The notes below the pieces were generated by a model. That model was not told the DNA's origin. It saw nothing but the letters and a program-made list of their open reading frames with translations, and ran no database searches. A program made the position numbers and the translations under genes. From NCBI GenBank assembly GCA_015680685.1, contig MNCI01004811.1, forward strand, positions 3,472 to 67,471: 64,000 nucleotides of DNA. Reading direction: 5' to 3'. The stretch comes from Gnetum montanum (lineage: Eukaryota; Streptophyta; Gnetopsida; Gnetales; Gnetaceae). Below are positions 55,701-64,000 of this stretch, piece by piece (position 1 is the first letter of the stretch; every line of letters starts with the position of its first letter).

Positions 55701-57501
55701 GTTCTAAAATTTTCCCCAAGCTATTCTATGATAGTGGCACGCATGTTCCCAACAGAAGAGAACTCTTATAAGGCTATTTGGATCAATGCTGATGTCCATT
55801 CATGATCGTGAAGACCATCCTTGTCAATTACAAACCTGGTAACATAAAAAGTATAATAAACATTTCAACTATGCAAGATAAGAGATAAAACATGTCTAAA
55901 ACATCTTCATAGGACTCACCCACCAACACAGTATATGGTCCTAGGTGGATTCTAGAAAAAAGTGCCCATGTGATAGGCGATGAATGATCTATTGTATTTA
56001 TGATAACATTTAAATTTGGGCATGGCCCAAATCCAAGATAAGCATCTCAAACCTTTTGGGAACCTATTTGAACCTCCTACCCCTTTGCCTTCAATGGACC
56101 CATTAACCATAAATTTCAAGATGCCTCGGTTTGCCTTGGGCGACAACATTTCAACAAGAACAGTAGCTATCTCGGTTGACAATTGTGATCACAATATCAC
56201 ACTAAACTGGTGAAGGAGGAACTCTAGGAACTCTTGCGCACCTTTTCAAAACCAAACTACCTAGTTTCTTACTCATGCATGAGGAGGAGAAACATTGGCC
56301 ACAAGGGCACTAAGGCATTACAAAACCCCTACCAGCTCAATCATGATCAAGATGGGTTTCAACATGACCTTGCATAGCATAGCAAAAAGTGTTAGTATAG
56401 TGTTCAAGTGACAGTTATTGAATAGCGTAGTGTGGCCCCTAGTGTACAAATTTTCTCCAAGTATGAAATAGTATGTCCTTGTCATAATGAAACAAAGCCA
56501 AACATTTGTCAAGTGTAGCTTCCACTTTTATAACTTGTTCCATGTAGCGTAGTAGTTGCATGCAACATAGTAGAGTGTTACATGTAGCGTAGCATAGTAG
56601 GTACACCCTACACAGTGTAGCAGCTATGTTACACATAGCGTAGCATAGCAGGTACACCATGCACAATGTAGTGACTGCGTTACACATATTGTAGTGTAGT
56701 AGGTACACTTTGCATAGAGTAGCAACTTCGTTGCATGTAGCATGGCATGACAACCACACCCCATGCTATGTAATAACGTAACAAGTATGACATGTAACAA
56801 GTATAACAACGTAGCAGGTACAACATTGCAACATGTGTAGTAGTGTAGTGGGCCTACCAGCATAGTAGCATAGTAGGTATGGTAGCATATTAGCGTAACA
56901 GCGTAGCATAACAACCACAAAAAACACAACAGTTTGACAATTACAATGTCAAAAGTAACACGACCTAAGAGAAATACATAACATTTGCACAACCCCAACC
57001 CTATCCCATTGCATGAAATGTGACAAGAAATAAATCAAGACCTATCTCCACATGTGCTACGCTACCTATGATGCATGTTATACTACCGAGATTGTATACT
57101 ATGCTGCTTAGAACCCTTCAAGCCCTTCGGATGGTGTATCATCCATTCCCAACAATGATGGTCAAGGTAGCACTATGTACCAATCCTAGCATAGTGATTG
57201 CCTCAACTGTTGTGGCCAAACCAACAACAACCACAGTGTAGCAGCTAAAGTGGTATCCAAGGCAATAACAACAGTCGTAGTGTAGCAATAATGACCACCA
57301 TAGTGACCAAGAGGTAGTGACTACAATAATAGTCCCACTCAATAAATTACACCATGAAAGCAAAGGTAGTGTAGCAACTTACTAGGTGGATAGGGCCTCT
57401 TTCTATTCCTCAATGCACACCCTAGGGAGATGTTGCAAGGTGTATTCCCCTTCCTTTACATTAGCAAAACTTTGATGCTTGTGTTCGCTTCTATGTGTCA
57501 T
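52789..57501 (-). pseudogene. antisense spliced gene inside E3 (aORF)
   Basis: Minus strand. Possible exon 1: ATG 57501 to 57383, donor GTAAGT. Exon 2: 56368-55920 (449 nt), with LIMIELVGVL, FLEFLLHQFSVILWSQLS, LSPKANRGILKF and LSWIWAMPKFKCYH. Intron 2: 55919-55836 (84 nt, GTGAGT...TTACCAG). Then FVIDKDGLHDHE, EDVLVEIRPFP, FQKVTIITS...FFKYDEVDE (55388-55470) and VGLMDLFLVVNPSVS (about 55310-55350). A 96-nt intron (53827-53732) precedes a segment ending LLWECRCINEDL. FSPGPPTWTAMKKVKV (about 53050-53110) and the last exon PNEDAKPSGVRDENIVKDL to TAG 52789 close it. Each block has a counterpart in E2. Intron 1 holds tandem 60-bp repeats. Multiple stops. Confidence 0.7.
56530..56760 (-). repeat. 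60-bp tandem repeat in intron 1 of the E3 antisense gene
   Basis: About four units containing TTACACATAGCGTAGCATAG, then CAGGTACACC (plus-strand reading). The GTAGCATAGC words are those of the palindromes in the E3 LTR. Further TAGCATAGTAGG words continue to about 56900. Confidence 0.75.
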
Positions 57502-58011
57502 CGTTCTGTTGAAAAAATTGGCTATAATTAATGGCTACGCTACAACTGCTACGCTGCCTCTCTGTCTGAACCATGTTATGCTTTGGATGTTGGCCTTGAT
57601 AGTGAAAATGATAAGATTACCATGCGTAATCCCCTATTTATAGCTTACAGTGTTACACCACCTATTACTTTTTAGGATGTTCCATGTCCCCATGTAACAG
57701 AGGATGTCTCACATCCAACGCGTCACATGGAATATCCCTATCCCCTGTAATGTAGCACACAATTGTAGCATAGCATGTAAATGCACTAAAAGTTTCACCT
57801 CATTTTTACAATGTGGCTTAATAATAGTTTGCTATGACCTTAAACTAGCAACTCTGACTTACAATGTCACTCAATCACTATCTGCTATGACCTTAAACTA
57901 GCAATTTTCTAAAATTGCATACTTGCATTACATATATTTCATTGCATATTACTATCTTAAGTAGGTATCACTTACCTTTTTTTGTTTGCCTATTACTGTA
58001 GATCTAGAAAA
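57502..58011 (+). other. E3 pre-pol region: core repeats and splice acceptor
   Basis: Two units of CTATGACCTTAAACTAGCA at 57830-57905, then AT-rich sequence, then a T-rich tract with TTTTTTTGTTTGCC and ACTGTAG ending at 58001, a good plant-type acceptor. Pol ATG follows at 58012. Nothing else gene-like seen. Confidence 0.65.
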
Positions 58012-60248
58012 ATGGCTACCTATGATGATCTCAATTCACCCTTAATTCTAATAGGGCCTCATAGCTAATTTATGAAACATTTGAACAAAGAGTTGGTAGA
58101 CTTGGAACCTTCCTCCTATGATACCAACATAGCATCCTTAGAAACATCCCTAGACTAGCTCAAACATTTGTTCCAAACTCTAGATTTAGAGGCTAGTGAT
58201 GTAACTGAGGACCCTCTTGTTGAAATCCCCATAACTATGTCCAAAGGGGAGACAAGAACATTAAGAGTTAGCTCATTACTAGATTCATAGGTTAAGCAAA
58301 GCATCTCTAGAGTCCTTAATGATAATGCCAAAGTGTTTGCATGGTCAAACAAGGACATGCAAAGCTTAGACCCATGCATCATATAGCACAACATCATACT
58401 AGATTCATGAGTCAAATCCATTAAAAGAAAGGCCTGCAAGAGAAAACCATATATCAAATTAGTTGTATGAAGTGAGATTACTAAATTTTGCTAGTCTAGG
58501 TTCATTCAGGAGTTGATTATTCGAAATGGGTATCAAACATTGTAGTCATTTCCAAGAAAAATGGGGTTATACGAATCTGTATAGACTTCTGGGATTTGAA
58601 TAAGGAAACGATCAACGATGATTTCCCATTGCCTAGCATCAACCAATTTATCAATACTATGGTAGGTCATGCCTTACTGTCCTTTATGGATGGGTTCTCA
58701 GGCTACAACCAAATCTACATAAACCTGGAACATCAATTGGCAACTATCTTCATGACCTCTTATAGAACCTTCTACTACACAATGATGTCCTTTGGGCTAA
58801 AACATGCAAGAGTGATGTACTAGAAGGTGATGACCTACATCTTTAGTGACTACCTATTAGAGAAGCTGAATGATTATGTGGATGATATAGCTATTAAATT
58901 CGAGAAATCTACTGAACATGCAAACAACCTAAGCTTGGTTCTTTAATGTTGTCGCAGGCATGAACTAAACCTCAACCCTAGAAAGTGTGTTTTCAGAGTC
59001 AAAACTAGATGCATGTTAGGTTTTGTGGTGTTAGAAATGGGGTTATGTGTAGACCCCAATAAAGTTAAGGCCATCGTTAACTTGGCATCACCTACAAACC
59101 TTAAGGAGTTCTGTAGGCTATAGGATAGGGTACAATTCATAAGAATATTTATTGCAAGGTTAACTGACAAGTTGCATCCAATGCAACATTTGCTAAAAAA
59201 TGGAGTTAACTTTGAATGGAAAAATCAATGTCAAGAAGGCTTTGATAGCTTAAAGAAAGATCTTATCCATCTTCCCACTATTTACCCTCCATAAAGAGAC
59301 AAGCCATTTTACATTTACCTTGCCACCTCAAACACATCTATCGCTACCTTGCTTTATCAAAAGAGGAACAATGGTTCCAAAATCCCTGTCTATTACTTAA
59401 GTCACGCCTTGATAGCTTATGAAGCCAAATACAACAAAGTAGAGAAAATTTGTCTTGCTTTATTATTTGTGCTTAAGAAATAAAGGCATTACTTATTTTG
59501 TAGCCAAGTAGACATTATTTGCAAGAATAACATACTTTGGGATATTACAACCAACATATACAAAAGTTGTAGGATAGCCTAATGGAAGGTCATAACTGTG
59601 GAATTTGACCTACAATATGTAGCACAACCATATGTAAAAGGTCAAGCAATAGCTACACAACTTACAGCTTTTCCTACTAATGACTAGGCACTGATAGAAC
59701 CTGAGTTCCTAGATGAACATGTTAATATCATAAGCCCAGTATCAATAGACTTCGAAGCCATTCTCCACTTTGATGGTGCTTCAACTACACAAGGTGGTGG
59801 TGCCGTTGTTGTTCTCATGTTCCCCTCTAGGGAGATCCAACTTTTCACATATCACTTTACATTCCTTTACACAAACAATGTGCTGGAATACAAGGGTTTC
59901 CTTTGGGGCATCCTAGCAGCCTGGGAGTTAGGGATCTGAAGCTTAGCAATTCGAGGTGAAGCGCAACTAGTTGTTAACCAAGTAACAGAGGTATATGCTT
60001 GTAAAGCACAACATTTTCAAACTTATTGTGGTTTAGCTAAGTACTTGCAAAAGTAGTTCATAACCCTAGATGTTCAACATGTGCCCCACAATGAAAACAC
60101 TATAGTAGATGCGTTAGCCATGTTAGTGGTAAGCGTGCCATCACATATGTTTGCTACCTTGCCCACTTCGATAGTGGAATGCATTGATCCTATCATTCAC
60201 ATAGTATACATCGCATTTGTAAGTGCATCAAATACTCAAGAATGGTAT
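58012..60248 (+). pseudogene. pol polyprotein of E3, truncated by E5
   Basis: ATG 58012; LNSPLILIGP matches E2 and E4. LDLEASDVTEDPLVEIP follows, then RT: NKETINDDFPLPSINQFI and FMDGFSGYNQI (58596-58720), YVDD (about 58875). RNase H (IYLATSNTSIATLL, Asp to Asn) and the second RNase H (LHFDGAS, LEYKG, GEAQL, VDALA; two acidic sites altered) come next. A one-base deletion near 58520 shifts the frame once. The frame ends at QEWY, immediately followed by the E5 LTR; integrase is therefore outside the window. Confidence 0.85.
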
Positions 60249-60346
60249 TGAAACACCGTGAAAATTACGAGTCGGCCTCAGGCAAAGACTTGCAATTCAA
60301 GCAAGAGCACGCATTAGCTTTGTTCCAAGGACAAGTTTATGCTCTA

Positions 60347-60720
60347 TTACGCACGGCAGCGTAATGAGTGTAATAAGCTCCATAGTCAAAGGCAGAGTCT
60401 AAAGAAGCGCAATAGTTTGATGCTTTTTTTCGTGGCGCATGTGTAATTTGTCTTTACGCTCGTTACGCGGCGGTGCGTACCATTGCGTAGGTTATCATTC
60501 AAGTTGTACATTGTTTACGCTTCATTACACGCCACTGCGTAGTGAGAGTAACTTATACATTGTTTACACTTCATTACGCGCCGCTGCGTGGTGAGCGTAA
60601 GATTGCACATTATTTACGCTTTGTTACGTGTAGTTGCATAGTGAGCGTAAAACAATGTTGAGCTTATTGTTTTTACACCAGATTACGCTCATACACGCAA
60701 CACAACACGAATGAGCGTAA
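60347..60720 (+). repeat. palindrome array in U3 of E5 LTR
   Basis: Same TTACGC...GCGTAA hairpin series as 4194-4518, with an extra copy of the unit TTTACACTTCATTACGCGCC / GCTGCGTGGTGAGCGTAA. Confidence 0.75.
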
Positions 60721-60899
60721 TACAGCCTGAAAGCAATTAAAGTGTGCTTAGGATATGCCTTCTTTTCACACGCACAACACACAAGCAAGCGTGTTGTGTG
60801 TAGTCATAGTCTGACTTAAAATGGTCATGCCGACAAGACCCGCAACATCCAGGATCCACGTCACCAAGGTTGCACCTTTTCCCATGAAGCATTGCGGCC

Positions 60900-60907
60900 T
60901 ATAAATA
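60900..60907 (+). promoter_or_regulatory. TATA box of E5 5' LTR
   Basis: TATAAATA preceded by GGCC, as in E1. Confidence 0.75.
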
Positions 60908-61609
60908 CCTCGGTTGACAAAGTTACAAGGGTTGGCAAATCAGAGAAGCAAAAAGCATATTTCTGAGCACCAGAGCACTTAGCACTTTGGAGCAGAGATA
61001 CAAAGAACAGCGCTTTAGCAATCGTGGACATCATCACCTTGCAGCTGAAGCAGAGTACAGTTCGCTTTGAGCACCGGTGACAGGAGTAATCTTTCTGCTG
61101 AAAAGACTCTATCAATCAGAAACATTTGATTGGTAGACGTCAAAGCTTGGCCTACCTTGCATCTCAGCTTTTTCCCATGAGGTAGATCAGACTTCTGTTT
61201 CGACTGTTTGCTTGTTGTTTGTGCTTGTTTCACATCCTGTAATCGGGGATTCCCCAGTATAATTTCTCATACGAAATATACATTTTTTAAGTCAAAGCAC
61301 AGATCTTGAAGCTACCTGCTTCTCTTATGTCAGCCTCCGTCTATCGTGTTTAGCATTATCTCCGTTGCAAATCCGTCTACGTTGTTTTCCCTTTATTTTA
61401 CAACTCCTCGAACCAGATCGCTTTCCTTTCACGTAATTTCCATTATTTTACTGACCCATAAGTCCTTGTCTGATTGACAAGACCATTTAGGGCACCGCGG
61501 ATTCGTTTCTCCAGCATAGCCCTCAGGCGGATCCGTGGCTAAAACTGTGTACGTCGGAACTTCGGTCGGTATTTCCAGCTGCCGATGTTTTCCGTCATTA
61601 CAGTTTTCT

Positions 61610-61627
61610 TGCGCTAGAAGGAGGGCC
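61610..61627 (+). promoter_or_regulatory. primer-binding site of E5, one G short
   Basis: TGCGCTAGAAGGAGGGCC. Compared with E2/E3 (TGGTGCTAG...) one G of TGG is missing, which would weaken pairing with the tRNA CCA end unless it is a sequencing or mutation artefact. Confidence 0.7.
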
Positions 61628-61849
61628 TTCAGGCTCTGATCCGAATATTTCGGGTAACCCTGTTAGAGATCTATACCCTAAACCATAGACGTAATACCTC
61701 TAGGGAAGTCTATGTCCAATCGTGCGGTGTAGATCAGTCACAAGGATGATTTCTTTGAAATCCTACAGGGTAGAAAGCCTTTTGTGCGTTTTGTTGCCAG
61801 CCATTTGCTTTTAGATCCGATTATTAGTTACTCTTGACTTCATTGATCA
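61628..61849 (+). other. leader of E5
   Basis: Single copy of the leader unit at 61711-61780: CGGTGTAGATCAGTC, then hairpin GATTTCTTTGAAATC, then TACAGGGTAGAAAGCC. The arms have changed relative to E2 but remain complementary, which supports selection on RNA structure. Confidence 0.65.
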
Positions 61850-64000
61850 ATGGATTCTTTTTACTCAAACACAACTACCATGGTCGCCGCCGATCTGGGT
61901 GTTGCGCCTGTGAATCCTACGGTGGTCACAGGACCCGCTCTTGGTGCAACAAGACCTCAAGGACCATTGCGCCGTTCATTGAGACTTCAGGGAAAAGAGC
62001 CTATCTTCACAGTTATAACCCCTAAAGAATACAATTTCATATGTGTCAAGATCCAGGCGAGGCTGGCTCTTAGCCGAGCTGAGCTGGAGGCAAAGCAAAA
62101 CTTTGAGGTGCGCCACCGAGGGGGCTATGATTTTAAGCCGACGGCCTACGATATAATCCCCTTGACTGACCAAAACCATGAATTTGATCGCACAGTTCGT
62201 CATGGCCAGAGGCCAAACTTCAAAACCCGTGGTGGAGCCACAGCATGGGGAAGAGGCAGAGGATGAATTCGCGGCTCTATCGGAGCATTCGTTTCATACT
62301 CTGACCCCCCACACGCAAGAAAATCCGTTGTTCCCTTTTGACGGAGAGGCAACCTCTCTTGACCCAGCCGCGATCGCGCAGGTGCAGATCCTTGCCTTTC
62401 TGCAAGCCAACGCGCAGCCATCTGGGTTGCAAGCACAACAACCGCACTATAACGTGGGGGTGGGTCCGTCCCAACAGGTCATTAGTATTCTGGCGACGGT
62501 CCCGGCAACCGCCACGCCCCATTTCATCCCTCAGGTACAAGCCCACACTGTACTGACAACTCGTTCAGCGCAAATGTTCCTACCCCCACCAACTCAGCAA
62601 CATACCGCAACCGTATCACAACAGACCTTTATGCAATATCCTACAACAGGTCAATGGATCAAACCGGCTATGCAACATCACCCGTCTGCGGTGTACGGTG
62701 CACAGCCTTCGGTCGCACCTGTGGCATAATCTTCGCAGGTGTTTCCTCAATATACTTATCGTTATCCTATGCAACAGGCGGGAGTTAACCCCTCATCTCA
62801 GGCAGGGGGATGGTGGTCTTCACAGGAACCCCAGCCGGCAGGAATTCCTGCTCCACTAGTGGTTAGCCAACCACACCCAGCATTTCAGTTTCCTTGGGCT
62901 GCCCTCCCAATCCAACCTCCTGTCCCTGCTACACAGACACCTCCCTTAACAGGTTTGGATCAAGCTTTCCAGCTTATCCAGATGCTTACCAAGGAGGTTC
63001 GACGCCTTAAGACCGCTGGGTCTGATACTATTCAGATCATGGACTTCTATCAAGATGATCCAATCAATCCAGCGGTCCCTGTGCTGTCGTTGCCACCAGG
63101 GATGTCCCTCCCTCATTTTACCAAGTATAATGAAGAGGGAGATCCCAACACCCATCTAGCCACCTTCAGATCTGAGTCTTTGTGGTTACAATAGTGGCTG
63201 CACACTTTGATCCGAGTCTTCGCGATGTCTTTAACAGGGAAGGCTCTAGACTGGTATAGAGCTCTCCCACGCTCTTCCATTTCAACTTTGGAAGAGCTGC
63301 TGACTCAATTTGTGACCCGTTTCAAATACAACCTGAAACAGGAAGTCACGTTGGAATAGCTTATGGGGGTGAAACAAGACCCGCTCGAGCCAGTCCAAAA
63401 GTTCATACAGCGTTGGAATGCTACCTTGAATAAGAGCCGCGACCTGATCGCAGACTCCCATCTACTGGCTATATTCAAGGGAGCATTCAATGACTTCATT
63501 AAGTCTAAGCTGTATTACCTTTCCCCCGGAAATATACATCAGGCCTTCGCCCAGGTCCGAAGCATCCAAGATGCTGCGGAGGCCAGTAAAGACCTGGCAT
63601 ATGTCGCCTACAAAAATGCACACAACAAGGCCAAAGACAAAGGCAAGCCAGCGACAACGAGAGTAGCTGCGCTGACTAAAAACACGAAAAACAAGAACAA
63701 GAAGGAGCCCACAACAGTGCCCCCTGAGGCCACGGCTAGTGCCGGCACCAGCCAAACCACAGCTGCGCCTGAATAGGCCCCCCAGCCAAAGCCAAATTTT
63801 GAGCGTAAAGATCGTTCAAAATATGCGGCTCTACCCGTGAAACATTCTGAATTGCTGAAACAACTATTAACGGCAGGACACATTCAGCCTAAGAAAGTGT
63901 CCGAGGAAGCCCTGAAGCGGCATAGACGTAACTGTGAACTGCTGAAGGATCCTTCTTTAGCTCTGCCTAACAAACCAGCAGTCCCGAGATCTTTCAAGTT
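61850..64000 (+). pseudogene. gag polyprotein of E5, nearly intact, runs off the window
   Basis: ATG at 61850. N-terminal region with basic LRRSLRLQGKEP and NFICVKIQARLALSRAELEA (about 62030-62090). A frameshift between 62180 and 62260 moves reading to the frame of 62178-62729, a Gln/Pro-rich stretch. Capsid-like part: LDQAFQLIQMLTKEVRRLKT, DFYQDDPINPAVP, HFTKYNEEGDPNTHLATF (62955-63165), GKALDWYRALP (63240), LEELLTQFVTRFKYN (63290), DPLEPVQKFIQRW, then a Lys-rich tail and FERKDRSKYAALPVKHSELL (63800). Stops: TAA 62727, TAG near 63193, 63357 and 63773; at 63357 E2 has CAG. Zinc knuckle and protease would follow to the right. Confidence 0.87.

Larger units (their letters stand above)
45585..60248 (+). 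mobile_element. E3: Tat-like LTR retrotransposon, 5' LTR to second RNase H
   Basis: Same architecture as E2: LTR, primer site, leader, gag, protease, GGCC minisatellite, antisense spliced gene, acceptor and pol. Pol stops at 60248, in the linker between the second RNase H and integrase, where the E5 LTR starts; the remainder would continue on the far side of E5. The LTR is longer than that of E2 (about 2265) and U3 is largely different, so it is a separate family (C). Confidence 0.88.
60249..61602 (+). repeat. 5' LTR of E5 (family A)
   Basis: 1354 bases, TGAAACACCGTG to CGTCATTACA. Sister to 4096-5398, with one additional palindromic unit of about 50 bases at about 60510-60560. TATA box 60900-60907, U5 block 61458-61497. 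An open frame antisense to the region after the TATA box (60861-61233) also occurs in E1 but has no supported role. Confidence 0.93.
60249..64000 (+). mobile_element. E5: family A Tat-like LTR retrotransposon, 5' part
   Basis: 5' LTR, primer site, leader and gag up to the right edge. Same family as E1. It interrupts E3; GGTAT (60244-60248) should be repeated beyond its 3' LTR. Gag has only four stops and one frameshift, so it is the least decayed Tat-like gag here and the best copy for reading the family proteins further right. Confidence 0.9.

Noticed and set aside
60861-61233. Antisense frame in family A LTR (also 4720-5029) as a conserved small protein
   Set aside because: The two LTRs are sister sequences, so similarity is expected; the frame breaks differently in each and no domain is visible.
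63608-63883. Long minus-strand frames opposite E5 gag as genes
   Set aside because: Shadow frames of the Lys/Ala/Pro-rich gag tail.
1-64000. Search for tRNA, rRNA, host genes, DNA transposon ends and bacterial-type operons
   Set aside because: Nothing convincing was seen by eye on either strand; all supported coding blocks belong to LTR retrotransposons or their antisense gene.

Overview
The window is repeat-only plant nuclear DNA. I find no host gene, tRNA or rRNA. It is a nest of long, decayed Ty3/gypsy LTR retrotransposons. The Tat-type pol (RT, RNase H, a second plant Tat-type RNase H, integrase), LTRs of 1.3-2.3 kb, elements near 18 kb and heavy decay to TAG/TGA/TAA stops suggest a large, repeat-rich land-plant genome. 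The species cannot be told from the sequence.

Six elements are distinguishable. E1 (+, 1-5398) is the 3' part of a Tat-like element: RT to integrase, a 30-bp minisatellite, polypurine tract and 3' LTR. E6 (-, about 5400-10354) is an Athila-like element. E4 (-, 10355-17852 and 36181-45584) is a Tat-like element split by a later insertion. E2 (+, 17853-36175) is that insertion, a complete 18.3-kb element with two LTRs and a 5-bp target duplication carrying one mismatch. E3 (+, 45585-60248) starts inside the gag of E4 and is itself cut by E5. E5 (+, 60249-64000) is the 5' LTR, primer site and gag of a second element of the E1 family and runs off the right edge. Insertion order: E6, then E4, then E2 and E3, then E5 (youngest of its stack); E1 also lies beside E6.

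The outstanding feature is shared by E2, E3 and E4. Between protease and reverse transcriptase each carries a 4-5-kb gene in antisense orientation. The three copies share exon order, at least two introns at identical positions (83/84/81 nt and 95/96/89 nt) and recognisable protein blocks from a possible FCP1-like (HAD phosphatase family) N-terminal segment to a short C-terminal exon. Each pol begins just after a TAG splice-acceptor-like site 9-12 nt upstream of a conserved ATGG start. The antisense gene would therefore lie inside a sense-strand intron separating gag-pro from pol.

Minisatellites with an AAACTAGCA-like core sit at the module borders (end of protease/3' end of the antisense gene, before pol, after integrase). 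The LTRs carry palindrome arrays whose sequence differs by family; variants of the same palindromes recur around exon 1 of the antisense gene in E3 and E4. In contrast, a 40-bp U5 block and the primer-binding site are nearly the same in all families.
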